The notes under the pieces are model-generated. The model was not told the origin of the DNA. It saw nothing but the letters and a program-made list of their open reading frames with translations, and did no database searches. Positions 46,368 through 55,217 of a stretch of 64,000 nt of DNA are shown here, piece by piece. Position 1 is the first letter of the stretch, and every line of letters starts with the position of its first letter. The stretch is from Halomonas sp. HL-93 (GTDB lineage: Bacteria; Pseudomonadota; Gammaproteobacteria; Pseudomonadales; Halomonadaceae). Location of the stretch: positions 496,001 to 560,000 of the forward strand of contig NZ_LT593974.1 of the NCBI RefSeq assembly GCF_900086985.1, written 5' to 3'. Both the position numbers and the translations under genes were made by a program.

Positions 46368-48026
46368 ATGAGCGATGCCAATGAGAGAACGGCAACGACC
46401 CTGACCTGCGCCGAGCTACTGATCCGTCTGCTGCGCGATACCTACGGCGTGAGGACATTGTTCGGCATTCCCGGTGTGCATACGGTGGAGCTTTACCGAG
46501 GGCTTGAAAGCAGCGATGTACAGCATGTCACCCCGCGCCATGAGCAGGGCGCGGGGTTTATGGCCGATGGCTATGCCCGGGCCAGCGGCCAGCCGGGGGT
46601 GTGCCTGATTATCACCGGGCCGGGAATGACCAATATCGCCACCGCCATGGGCCAGGCCCTGGCGGACTCGATCCCCATGCTGGTGATCTCAAGCGTAAAC
46701 CGTCGCGATACCCTGGGCATGGGCCAAGGGCGGCTGCACGAGCTGCCCAGCCAGCAGCAGATGATCAGCGGCGTGGCGCGGTTCAGCCACACGCTGCTGG
46801 ATGCCAGCACCCTGCCTGACGTGCTGGCCCGCGCTTTTGCCGTGTTTAACGGCGCGCGTCCAGGGCCGGTGCATATTGAAATCCCCATCGATTTGTTCAA
46901 TGCGCCGGTGAGTGTGCCTGTGAGTTGGCAGGCACCTACGCTTTATCGAGCCGCCCCCGACCCAGAAGGGCTTGCCGAGGCTGCACGCTTAATAAAAGCA
47001 GCGAAGCAGCCCTTGGTGCTGCTGGGCGGTGGCTGTGTACCGGCGCCGGAGGCGGCACAGGCATTGGTCAACAAACTTGATGCCCCCACGGTAACGACCA
47101 TCAACGCCAAAGGCCTGCTAGGCCGCGACCACCCGCTGGATTTAGGCGCTAACGCCGCGCTGCCACCCGTGCGTGAGTTGGCGGCCAACGCCGATGTGAT
47201 TTTGGCGGTAGGCACTGAACTGGGTGAAACCGACTACGACGTGGTGTTTGACGGTGGTTTTCAGCTCAACGGCACGCTGATTCGCATGGATCTAGACCCT
47301 GAACAGTTAGTACGCAACCAGCATACAACGCTTGGACTGGTGGGCGATGCGGGGCGGAGCCTTGAGCTGCTACTGGCTTACTTCCCGGATCAACTACAGC
47401 GTAATGGCGTTGAGCGAACCGCCGCGGCCTTGAGCGCGTTGAACTTGGAACATGATCCGGCGTTTAGCGACTTTGTGCCGCTGTATACAACGCTTGCCGA
47501 GTATCTTCCCGACGCCATTCTGGTCGGCGACTCCACAGCACCGGTATATGCCGGCAACCATCTGGTCAGTCAGCCAGCGCCCAGGCGCTACTTCAACGCC
47601 TCAACTGGCTACGGCACCTTAGGCTACGGCCTGCCAGCCGCGTTGGGCGCGCAGCTGGCCCGGGCGGACCTGCCGGTGGTGGCTCTCGTCGGCGATGGCG
47701 GGGTGATGTTTACCCTCTCCGAGCTTGCCACGGCGGTAGAAGAACGCTTAGCGGTGGTCATTGTGCTGTGGCACAACGCCGGTTTTGAGGAGATTCGCCG
47801 CTATATGGACGCTAACGGCGTGGCGCGCTTGGGCGTGGATATTCAAGCGCCTAACTTTCTCACTCTGGCCGAAGGGTTTGGTTGCCCCGGCGTTCTGGTG
47901 GAAAGCCCCAAAGAGCTTGCCAAGGCACTAGCCAATCGCGCACCTACCGGACCTCTGATGATCGAAATTGACGCCGTTGCCTGGCAGAGAAATCTAATAA
48001 ACTTGGGAGACACCCATGAAGACTGA
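46368..48026 (+). CDS. aruI: ThDP-dependent 2-ketoarginine decarboxylase-like enzyme
   Basis: This 552-residue enzyme has the three-domain fold of acetolactate synthase relatives. The ThDP-activating Glu is in RHEQGAGFMADGYA (about residue 60), and the ThDP/Mg motif is GDGGVMFTL...HNAGF. No FAD-site signature stands out. Close relatives are annotated 5-guanidino-2-oxopentanoate decarboxylase (AruI), which makes 4-guanidinobutyraldehyde. The neighbouring aldehyde dehydrogenase and guanidinobutyrase supply the next two steps. The ATG at 46368 is used; the long upstream frame is a shadow of the YjiH gene. The aminotransferase AruH, its usual partner, is missing. Confidence 0.85.
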   Translation: MSDANERTATTLTCAELLIRLLRDTYGVRTLFGIPGVHTVELYRGLESSDVQHVTPRHEQGAGFMADGYARASGQPGVCLIITGPGMTNIATAMGQALADSIPMLVISSVNRRDTLGMGQGRLHELPSQQQMISGVARFSHTLLDASTLPDVLARAFAVFNGARPGPVHIEIPIDLFNAPVSVPVSWQAPTLYRAAPDPEGLAEAARLIKAAKQPLVLLGGGCVPAPEAAQALVNKLDAPTVTTINAKGLLGRDHPLDLGANAALPPVRELAANADVILAVGTELGETDYDVVFDGGFQLNGTLIRMDLDPEQLVRNQHTTLGLVGDAGRSLELLLAYFPDQLQRNGVERTAAALSALNLEHDPAFSDFVPLYTTLAEYLPDAILVGDSTAPVYAGNHLVSQPAPRRYFNASTGYGTLGYGLPAALGAQLARADLPVVALVGDGGVMFTLSELATAVEERLAVVIVLWHNAGFEEIRRYMDANGVARLGVDIQAPNFLTLAEGFGCPGVLVESPKELAKALANRAPTGPLMIEIDAVAWQRNLINLGDTHED

Positions 48027-49326
48027 TCGAATTGTAGGCCAGGATACGCTGTCGGCAGACAACGTCGAGCATAGCCTCGGACTGCCCGGAACCTTCGCGC
48101 TGTGGTTGGGCGCTAACGTCGTTGTTACCACGATTCTAACCGGCATGTTTCTGGTGCCAGATCTCACCTTCCAGCATGCCATGCTGCTGATCGCGGTAGG
48201 CTCGGCGATTGGTATTATCCCACTGGTGTTGATCGGGGTCATGGGCCAGCGGACCGGTATGACCACCATGGTGCTCGCGCGCGGTACCTTCGGTAGAAAA
48301 GGCGCTTTTTTTCCCGCCTGGGTGAACCTGCTGGCGCTGATTGCCTGGAGCTGGATCCAGGCGCTGCTCGCCGGCATGAGCCTGGACTACGCGGTGGAAA
48401 GCCTGACGGGGTACTCCAATGTGGCACTCTTTACCGTCATCTGTGAGTCACTGGTGGTGCTGATTGCCCTACGTGGCCACCTGGGTATCGAGAAGGTCGA
48501 GAAAATCGCGGCGCTGTTGATGGTGGGGCTATCGGCGGTGGTGCTGTTCGCACTCAACCGTCATTACGACCTGCCAAGCATTACCCAGTTGGAACCGGAA
48601 GGCGTGCTGGGCGGCGGCGTGATTTTCGATATCGTCGTGGCCACTGCTTTTTCCTGGATACCGCTAGCGGCGGACTATAATCGCCACTGCCGTACGTTGA
48701 AGGCAGCGGTCGTCGGTACCTGGGGCGGCTATGTCACCGCCACCTTGATTGCCATGGGGCTGGGCGCAACGGTCTCGGCGCTATCCATCGCCGAAGGCAT
48801 GGAGCAGACCTACGATCCCACTGCGCTGCTGAGCGGTTTTGGGTTTGGGCTGCCGGCGGCGCTGGTGATTTTCTTCTCGGTGCTGACCACCAACGTGATG
48901 TGTGTCTACAGCGCGACGCTTTCGTTCATGAGCGTGCGGCCCAAGGTGCCGTTCTGGAAGCCTGCGCTGATCATTGGCGTCGTGTCGGTGGTGGGTGCGT
49001 TGATCCCTGGCATTCTCGATCAGTTCCAGAATTTTCTGCTGATTATTGGCAGCGTCTTTATTCCTGCCTTTTCACTGATGATCGTGGACTACTTCCTGTT
49101 GGGTCGCCAACGCTACACATCGGCTCAGTTGATTCATGGCGCCGAGAGCCTTCCCGCCTTTAACTGGTTCGCCCTGGGCAGCTATGCGGTCGGGGCCATG
49201 TTGGCTTACTACTGGAACTGGGTGGCACCGCTGGACTTCGGCGCCTCGCTACCGGTGTTTGTGATTACCGGTGCGCTTTATTACGTTGTCAGTAAAGTGG
49301 CCATTAGCAAGCGGGTAACGGCATGA
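48016..49326 (+). CDS. NCS1-family permease of the guanidino operon
   Basis: This 436-residue transporter has 12 predicted helices in the CodB-like branch of NCS1. LPGTFALWLGANVVVTTILTG lies at the start, ARGTFGRKG follows, and FSWIPLAADYNRHCR is in the middle. Characterised members carry cytosine, purines or thiamine precursors. Here the gene overlaps the decarboxylase gene by 11 bases and the hydrolase gene by four, so it is firmly part of the guanidino operon and may carry a guanidino compound. It differs strongly from the permease at 1-1374. Confidence 0.88.
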   Translation: MKTDRIVGQDTLSADNVEHSLGLPGTFALWLGANVVVTTILTGMFLVPDLTFQHAMLLIAVGSAIGIIPLVLIGVMGQRTGMTTMVLARGTFGRKGAFFPAWVNLLALIAWSWIQALLAGMSLDYAVESLTGYSNVALFTVICESLVVLIALRGHLGIEKVEKIAALLMVGLSAVVLFALNRHYDLPSITQLEPEGVLGGGVIFDIVVATAFSWIPLAADYNRHCRTLKAAVVGTWGGYVTATLIAMGLGATVSALSIAEGMEQTYDPTALLSGFGFGLPAALVIFFSVLTTNVMCVYSATLSFMSVRPKVPFWKPALIIGVVSVVGALIPGILDQFQNFLLIIGSVFIPAFSLMIVDYFLLGRQRYTSAQLIHGAESLPAFNWFALGSYAVGAMLAYYWNWVAPLDFGASLPVFVITGALYYVVSKVAISKRVTA

Positions 49327-50057
49327 GGCTGACACGTATCAACGAACGGCAATGGTACCGTACCGCCACCCAGGCGGACGGTATTACGCTGATTGACGAG
49401 CCGTGGATCAAGCCGTTTTATCGCTGCAATATCTGGCATGTCCAGGGCAGCAAGCGGGGCATGGTCGTGGACTTTGGCCTGGGCGCGGTGCCGTTGCGCC
49501 AGCACGTGGCGCAGCTTGCCGAGCGTGATCTGTTAGCGGTGGCCAGCCACACGCACTTTGACCATATCGGCGCTGCCCATGAGTTTGGCTGTTGCCATGT
49601 GCATGCCGCCGAAGCCGATATTCTTCGCTCACCCGACAACAACCGTACGCTGGCAGCGCAGTTTCTCAGCGATGATATGTTTGAAGCGCTGCCTCCCGAG
49701 CCATATTCCCACGAACGATACTGCATTACCGCGCCGCAGATGGTATGCCCGTTAGAAGATGGCGAGATACTTGATTTAGGCAATCGCCAGTGGCAAGTCA
49801 TTCATACGCCGGGGCATTCCCCCGGCGGTATCGCCCTGTGGGAAGCGGCTACCCAAACCTTGATCTCGGGCGATTTAATTTACGATGGCCCGTTGATTGA
49901 AGATCTATGGCACAGCAACCTCACCGACTATGCCGCCAGTATGCGACGGCTTAACGAGTTGCCGGTGCGCACGGTACACGGCGGCCATTTTCCCAGTTTT
50001 AGCGGCCAGCACCTCAAGCAACTAATCGATGACTGGCTTCGCCAACACGCCCTTTAA
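49323..50057 (+). CDS. Metallo-beta-lactamase-fold hydrolase of the guanidino operon
   Basis: This 244-residue MBL-fold protein has the metal motif SHTHFDHIG (H-x-H-x-D-H, about residues 77-82), TPGHSPGG (third histidine), SGDLIYDG (bridging Asp) and VHGGHFP (last histidine). The active site is therefore complete for two metals. The substrate is unknown. It overlaps the permease gene by ATGA, and the dehydrogenase starts 13 bases after it, so it probably serves the same pathway. A lactonase- or lactam/cyclic-imine-opening role is speculation. Confidence 0.88.
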   Translation: MRLTRINERQWYRTATQADGITLIDEPWIKPFYRCNIWHVQGSKRGMVVDFGLGAVPLRQHVAQLAERDLLAVASHTHFDHIGAAHEFGCCHVHAAEADILRSPDNNRTLAAQFLSDDMFEALPPEPYSHERYCITAPQMVCPLEDGEILDLGNRQWQVIHTPGHSPGGIALWEAATQTLISGDLIYDGPLIEDLWHSNLTDYAASMRRLNELPVRTVHGGHFPSFSGQHLKQLIDDWLRQHAL

Positions 50058-50070
50058 AGGAGTCACCCCG

Positions 50071-51549
50071 GTGCCTACTTCCTCAAGCGCAGACCATCCA
50101 GCGCTGTTAGATAAACAATTTATTAACAATCAATGGATTGCCTCCAAAGGCACGCGTCTGCTCGACGTGATGAATCCCTATCGTGAAGAGCGCATTGCTC
50201 AGGTCACCGCCGGAGATGCTGCGGATGTAGACGCTGCCGTTCAAGCCGCGCAAAGGGCGCAGCCTGCTTGGCAGGTGCTGGGTGGAACTGCTCGTGCAAA
50301 CTACCTTGAGGGGTTTGCCGATGCGCTGGAAGCCCGTCGGGAAGCGCTCATGGCGCTTTCGGCCACCAATAACGGCAAGCCGCTGGCGGAAGCGGGCATC
50401 GACCTCGACGATGCCATTGCCTGCTACCGCTACTATGCCGGGCAGGCCAGGGCGCTGGATGATCGCCAGGGCCAGCGGGTCAGCGTGGAAATGGAAGGAG
50501 TTGAGGCGCGCACCTACCACGACCCCGTTGGCGTCGTGGGGCTGATTGCGCCGTGGAACTTCCCTCTGGTGACCAGCGCCTGGAAGCTCGCGCCTGCCCT
50601 GGCAGCCGGCTGTACCGCGGTACTCAAGCCGTCGGAAGTGACGCCGCTGCCCGAGCGTGTGCTGGCGGAGATCGCGCTGGAAATCGGCTTGCCAGCAGGC
50701 GTGCTCAACCTGCTCAACGGCGACGGTGAAGGCATAGGTGCGCCGCTGACGAATCATCCAGGCGTGGACAAAATTTCTTTTACCGGCAGCAATCGGGTCG
50801 GCGAAACGGTGATGCAGGCCGCTGCCGCACGCTCTGCCAGCGTATCCCTGGAGCTAGGCGGTAAATCACCAATTCTGGTGATGGAGGATGCCGACCCCGC
50901 CCAAGCCGCTGACTGGGTGATGGCGGGTATCTACTTCAATGCCGGACAAATCTGCTCGGCCACCTCACGCCTGCTGGTCCATGAAAACGTAGCCGAGGCG
51001 CTTTACGACGCCCTTGCCGAGCGTATGGACGCGCTAACCCTGGGTGACCCTCTCGCCGAAGGCACTGATCTTGGCCCAATGACCAGTGCCAAACAGCGCG
51101 ACGCCGTGCAGCGCTATTTGGATATTGCCGAACAGGAAGGCCTTGCGGCAGTGCGCGATGTAAAACACCGCGCCTTGCCAGAAAAAGGCTACTTCCTGGC
51201 GCCCACGCTTTACCGCGATGTGCCGGTAGAAAGTCGGTTATGGAAAGAAGAAATTTTCGGCCCGGTACTTTGCGCGCGCAGCGTCGCCAGCGAAGCCGAA
51301 GCCATTCAGCTTGCCAACGACAGCGTCTTTGGCCTAGCGGCTACTGTCATCAGCGGGGACCCAGAGCGGGCGAAGCGCATTGGGCGTCAGCTTAAAGCCG
51401 GTAGCATTTGGTACAACAGCGAACAGCTGGTGCTACCCGAAACCGGTTGGGGCGGTTTCAAGCGCAGCGGGATCGGCCGCGAACTTGGCCCCTGGGGGCT
51501 AAGCGCTTATCTCGAAGTGAAGCATGTGATTGGGCCTGCAGAAGGTTAA
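50071..51549 (+). CDS. Aldehyde dehydrogenase, likely 4-guanidinobutyraldehyde dehydrogenase
   Basis: This 492-residue NAD(P)-dependent aldehyde dehydrogenase has the nucleotide-binding segment PWNFPLVTSAWKLAPALAAG, FTGSNRVGE, the general base Glu in LELGGKSP and the catalytic Cys in NAGQICSA. The resemblance is to betaine/aminoaldehyde dehydrogenases. The operon context points to oxidation of 4-guanidinobutyraldehyde (the KauB step in Pseudomonas). Alpha-ketoglutarate semialdehyde from the adjacent sugar-acid genes is an alternative. The start is GTG at 50071, with AAAGGAG eight bases upstream; the ATG 14 codons earlier lies within the hydrolase gene. Confidence 0.88.
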   Translation: MPTSSSADHPALLDKQFINNQWIASKGTRLLDVMNPYREERIAQVTAGDAADVDAAVQAAQRAQPAWQVLGGTARANYLEGFADALEARREALMALSATNNGKPLAEAGIDLDDAIACYRYYAGQARALDDRQGQRVSVEMEGVEARTYHDPVGVVGLIAPWNFPLVTSAWKLAPALAAGCTAVLKPSEVTPLPERVLAEIALEIGLPAGVLNLLNGDGEGIGAPLTNHPGVDKISFTGSNRVGETVMQAAAARSASVSLELGGKSPILVMEDADPAQAADWVMAGIYFNAGQICSATSRLLVHENVAEALYDALAERMDALTLGDPLAEGTDLGPMTSAKQRDAVQRYLDIAEQEGLAAVRDVKHRALPEKGYFLAPTLYRDVPVESRLWKEEIFGPVLCARSVASEAEAIQLANDSVFGLAATVISGDPERAKRIGRQLKAGSIWYNSEQLVLPETGWGGFKRSGIGRELGPWGLSAYLEVKHVIGPAEG

Positions 51550-51653
51550 CCCGACATCATGGGTCTTTATCCTTGCATCGCGGGGTGTTTGGCGCTTAGC
51601 TGGATGCGATGTCCCAGGTATTGTCAACAGAGCCAGCATGCAAGGGAGCCCGT

Positions 51654-52421
51654 ATGAAAATGCCGCACAACGCTTTTAAGCGACAGCTACTGGCGGGCCA
51701 ACCCCAAACGGGGATTTGGATCGGGCTGGCGAGTGCCTATTCGGCCGAGATCGCCGCCACGGCAGGCTTCGATTGGCTGCTGCTTGACGCTGAACATGCC
51801 CCCAATGATGTGTCGAGCCTGCTTGCCCAACTCCAGGCGCTGGCACCTTATACAAGTCATCCGGTGGTTCGCCCGCCCACCGGCGATGCCGTGCTGATCA
51901 AGCGCTACCTGGATATTGGCGTGCAGAACCTGCTGATCCCCATGGTGGAAACAGCCGACCAAGCCGCCGAGCTAGTCGCGGCCACGCGCTACCCACCCCG
52001 GGGCAGTCGCGGTGTGGGCCATGTGCTGGCACGCGCCTCGCGCTGGGGGCAGGTGGAAGACTATCTCACCCGCGCCGATGAGGAAGTCTGCCTAATGCTG
52101 CAGGTGGAGAGCCCCCAGGCGCTGGATAACTTAGCGGCCATTGCCGCCGTAGAAGGCGTCGATGGAGTATTTATTGGCCCGGCGGATTTGTCGGCCTCAA
52201 TGGGGCATCTCGGTAACGCTGACCATCCCGAGGTGACAGCGGCGATCAGCGATGCCATCACCCAGATACGCGCCGCGGGCAAGGCCGCGGGTATCGTCAC
52301 GGTAGATGAGCAGGCCGCCCGCAGCTATCTCGCGGCGGGCTGCACCTTCGTTGGCGTGGGGATTGATACGCTGCTTTATGCAAACGCTCTGCGTGGGCTG
52401 GCAGAGCGTTTCAAGCGCTAA
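51654..52421 (+). CDS. HpcH/HpaI-family class II aldolase
   Basis: This 255-residue cytoplasmic aldolase cleaves or forms 2-keto-3-deoxy acids with pyruvate. Motifs are [15 protein letters not shown] near the N-terminus (catalytic His/metal region), [16 protein letters not shown] and [12 protein letters not shown]. It belongs with 4-hydroxy-2-oxoheptanedioate and 2-keto-3-deoxy-rhamnonate aldolases; the exact substrate cannot be read from sequence. The ATG at 51654 has AAGGGAG upstream. It lies 104 bases after the aldehyde dehydrogenase and may join that transcript, but its chemistry fits the sugar-acid genes that follow. Confidence 0.88.
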   Translation: MKMPHNAFKRQLLAGQPQTGIWIGLASAYSAEIAATAGFDWLLLDAEHAPNDVSSLLAQLQALAPYTSHPVVRPPTGDAVLIKRYLDIGVQNLLIPMVETADQAAELVAATRYPPRGSRGVGHVLARASRWGQVEDYLTRADEEVCLMLQVESPQALDNLAAIAAVEGVDGVFIGPADLSASMGHLGNADHPEVTAAISDAITQIRAAGKAAGIVTVDEQAARSYLAAGCTFVGVGIDTLLYANALRGLAERFKR

Positions 52422-52439
52422 TGGCATCTCAAGCCGGAG

Positions 52440-53864
52440 CTACTTATCAGTAGGCAAAATCCGCCCGGGGTTCATCAGTCCCTTGGGATCAAATAGTGCT
52501 TTAACGCCGCTGATCAGTTCCCGTTCAATAGGTGATAAGCGCGCCATATAATGCGTTTGCTTGGTGCGGCCAATGCCATGTTCGGCGCTGATGCTGCCGT
52601 GGAAGTCGTCGAGCACGTTAAAAAGCCGCTCCTCCAGGTCGTGTAGGTGGGCTTTTTTATCGCTATCCGCCATTGCCGTAGGCGGCAGGATATTAAAGTG
52701 CAGGTTGCCGTCGCCCACATGCCCGTAGGCAATAATTTCGCACTCGGGGGAGGCGGCCATGACGACCTCACTCGCTTGGCTAACAAAGTCCGCAATTGCC
52801 GAGATGGGCACCGAGATATCGGTGCGCAGATGCTCGCCACGCCGCCGTTGGCCTTCCAGCATGCTCTCGCGGAACTGCCACAGCTGGGCGGATTGGGTGT
52901 CGCTTGATGCCAGCGCGCCATCCAGCACCAGCTCGCGCTCCATGCCGGTTTCCAGCAGTTGCTCCAGCATTGAGCCGAGATCTACCGGCCCCGTGGCCGC
53001 CACTTCCATCAACACGTACCAGGGGTAGGCGCTGTCCAGCGGGTCGCGCAGCTCGGGCGTTGCTTCAATGGCCAGCTCAATGCAGCGGCGGGGGATCAGC
53101 TCGAAGGCGGTCAGCAGGTCGCAGCAGTCGCGGCGCGCTAGACCATACAGGTCGATCACTGCCTGAACAGAGGGCAGGCCAAGTAACGCGGTGCGGCTCT
53201 GGGTAGGGCGTGGTGACAGTTTGAGTACCGCACCGGTAACAATGCCCAAGGTGCCCTCACTGCCCAGAAACAGCTGTTGAAGATCGTAGCCGCGGTTGTC
53301 CTTATGCAGGGCATTAAGGCCATCCCAAAGGCGCCCGTCGGGGAGTACCACTTCAAGACCCAGCACCAGCTCGCGCATCATGCCGTAGCGCAGCACGTTA
53401 AGCCCACCCGCATTGGTGGCGATGTTGCCGCCAATTTGACAGCTACCTTGAGCGCCCAGCGAGAGCGGGAAATCGCAGTCATGCTCAAAAGCCGCCAGCT
53501 TAACGTTCTCAAGAATGCAGCCCGCGTCCACCGTAATGGTAAAGTTGACCGGGTCAATGGCGCGCACGGTGTTTAAGCGCTCCAGGCTGATTACCAATTC
53601 CTGCCCGCTGGCGGCGGGCAAGGCGCCTGCCACCAAGCCGCTATGGCCGCCCTGGGGCGTCATCGCTATTCCATGCGCATAACAGCGCTTGGCGACCTCG
53701 GCGACTTCCTCGGTAGTCGCCGGGCGTGCCACGGCCAGCGGCGTGCCTAGCGTATCGCCTGCCCAGTCGCTGACGTAGCGCGCCATGGCCTCTGGCTCGC
53801 GGACTAAACCCCGCTCGCCGAGCAGGGCAGTTAGCTCATTTAGAAAGGGGGTGGTGTCTGTCAT
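52440..53864 (-). CDS. FAD-linked D-2-hydroxyacid dehydrogenase (GlcD/D2HGDH-like)
   Basis: This 474-residue flavoprotein has a PCMH-type FAD-binding domain (about 30-215: TPQGGHSGLVAGA, SLGAQGSCQIGGNIATNAGG, FLGSEGTLGIVT). A C-terminal FAD-oxidase domain follows (HVGDGNLHFNI, EHGIGRTK, DPKGLMNPGRI). Such enzymes oxidise D-lactate, glycolate or D-2-hydroxyglutarate and feed electrons to the respiratory chain. Its ATG shares its A with the TAA of the dehydratase gene upstream (TAATG), so it acts with the sugar-acid enzymes. The substrate is not fixed. Confidence 0.9.
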   Translation of the reverse strand: MTDTTPFLNELTALLGERGLVREPEAMARYVSDWAGDTLGTPLAVARPATTEEVAEVAKRCYAHGIAMTPQGGHSGLVAGALPAASGQELVISLERLNTVRAIDPVNFTITVDAGCILENVKLAAFEHDCDFPLSLGAQGSCQIGGNIATNAGGLNVLRYGMMRELVLGLEVVLPDGRLWDGLNALHKDNRGYDLQQLFLGSEGTLGIVTGAVLKLSPRPTQSRTALLGLPSVQAVIDLYGLARRDCCDLLTAFELIPRRCIELAIEATPELRDPLDSAYPWYVLMEVAATGPVDLGSMLEQLLETGMERELVLDGALASSDTQSAQLWQFRESMLEGQRRRGEHLRTDISVPISAIADFVSQASEVVMAASPECEIIAYGHVGDGNLHFNILPPTAMADSDKKAHLHDLEERLFNVLDDFHGSISAEHGIGRTKQTHYMARLSPIERELISGVKALFDPKGLMNPGRILPTDK

Positions 53865-55165
53865 TAACGCTCTTCCTGCCAGGCCGCGCCCTCGGGGAAG
53901 CGGTGCTGTGCTTGAGACTGCGCGTGCATGGCAATACTGTAACCCGGCGCTTCAGGCACCTGGTAGCGGCCACGCTTGATGACCACTGGGTCGATAAAGT
54001 GATCGTGAAGGTGGTCCACGTATTCAAGCACACGACCTTCAAGACTGCCGGAGACTGCGATGTAGTCGAACAGCGAAATGTGCTGGGTATACTCGCACAG
54101 CCCGACGCCGCCGCCGTGGGGGCAAATGGGTACGCCGAATTTGGCGGCCATCAGTACCACCAAAATGACTTCGTTAAGCCCACCCAGGCGTGCCGCATCG
54201 AGCTGGCAGTAGTCGATGGCGTCGGCCTGGAAGAACTGTTTGGACATCACCTTATTGTGGCAGTGCTCGCCGGTGGCCACGCCGATAGGCGCAACGCGGT
54301 GACGAATCTCGGCGTGGCCAAGAATGTCGTCAGGGCTGGTGGGCTCTTCGATCCACAGCGGGTCGAATTCCGCCAGGCGACGCATCTTGGTGACCGTCTC
54401 GTCGACTTCCCATACCTGGTTAGCGTCCATCATCAGCACGTTGTCCCAGCCGATCTCTTCGCGCAGCAGCGCTGCACGGCGGGCGTCCTCTTCAATATCG
54501 CCGCCAATCTTCTGTTTGAAATGCGTCCAGCCTTCGGCTAGCGCCTCCCGGGCCAAGCCGCGCACTTTTTCGTCGCTATAACCCAGCCAGCCCGCAGAGG
54601 TGGTGTAGCCGGGGTAGCCATCGCGGCGCATTTCGGCTTCGCGAGCTGCTTTGCCGGGGGCCTGGCGGCGCAGTAGGCAGATCGCTTCTTCGGGCGTCAG
54701 CGCATCGGTGACGAAACGGAAGTCGAGGCAGCGCACCAGTTGCTCCGGCGTCATATCCACCAGCAGTTTCCATACCGGCTTGCCTTCGTTTTTGGCCCAC
54801 ATATCCCACACGGCATTGACGATGGCGGCGGTGGCTAAGTGTATCGCGCCTTTATCGGGGCCAATCCAGCGTAGCTGACTATCGCCGGTGATCTCCCGCC
54901 AGAAATTGCCCATGTTGTCGGTAATTGAGGCAAGCGTTCGCCCTTCAATCAGCGGTGCCAGCGACTGTACGGCGGTAACCAAGATCTCGTTGCCGCGGCC
55001 GATAGTAAAGGTTAAGCCGTGCCCTTCGGGGCTGCCGTCATCGGTGTGCAGGATGACGTAAGCAGCGGAGTAGTCCGGCGCGGCATTCATGGCATCCGAG
55101 CCATCTAGCGAGCGCGAAGTAGGGAAACGAATATCCTGGATCTCGACGCGAGTAATGGTTGTCAT
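53864..55165 (-). CDS. Enolase-superfamily sugar-acid dehydratase, L-fuconate dehydratase-like
   Basis: This 433-residue protein resembles L-fuconate dehydratase, which makes 2-keto-3-deoxy-L-fuconate. The N-terminal capping domain contains RFPTSRSLDGSDAMNAAPDYSA. The barrel has a KQK motif in THFKQKIGG, metal ligands in MMDANQVW, WIEEPTSPDD and TGEHCHN, and a His in PICPHGGGVGLCEY. These features fit the FucD branch, but related D-arabinonate or L-galactonate activities cannot be excluded. It follows the FAH-family gene on the same strand by 52 bases. Confidence 0.88.
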   Translation of the reverse strand: MTTITRVEIQDIRFPTSRSLDGSDAMNAAPDYSAAYVILHTDDGSPEGHGLTFTIGRGNEILVTAVQSLAPLIEGRTLASITDNMGNFWREITGDSQLRWIGPDKGAIHLATAAIVNAVWDMWAKNEGKPVWKLLVDMTPEQLVRCLDFRFVTDALTPEEAICLLRRQAPGKAAREAEMRRDGYPGYTTSAGWLGYSDEKVRGLAREALAEGWTHFKQKIGGDIEEDARRAALLREEIGWDNVLMMDANQVWEVDETVTKMRRLAEFDPLWIEEPTSPDDILGHAEIRHRVAPIGVATGEHCHNKVMSKQFFQADAIDYCQLDAARLGGLNEVILVVLMAAKFGVPICPHGGGVGLCEYTQHISLFDYIAVSGSLEGRVLEYVDHLHDHFIDPVVIKRGRYQVPEAPGYSIAMHAQSQAQHRFPEGAAWQEER

Positions 55166-55217
55166 TGTGCTCTCCTTGGCGTTGAGGTGGTTGGTGTATT
55201 GATTAACAGAAACAGTC

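Noticed and set aside
50107..50757. 216-codon open frame on the minus strand inside the aldehyde dehydrogenase gene
   Set aside because: Antisense to catalytic and cofactor-binding segments of the dehydrogenase; no family resemblance.
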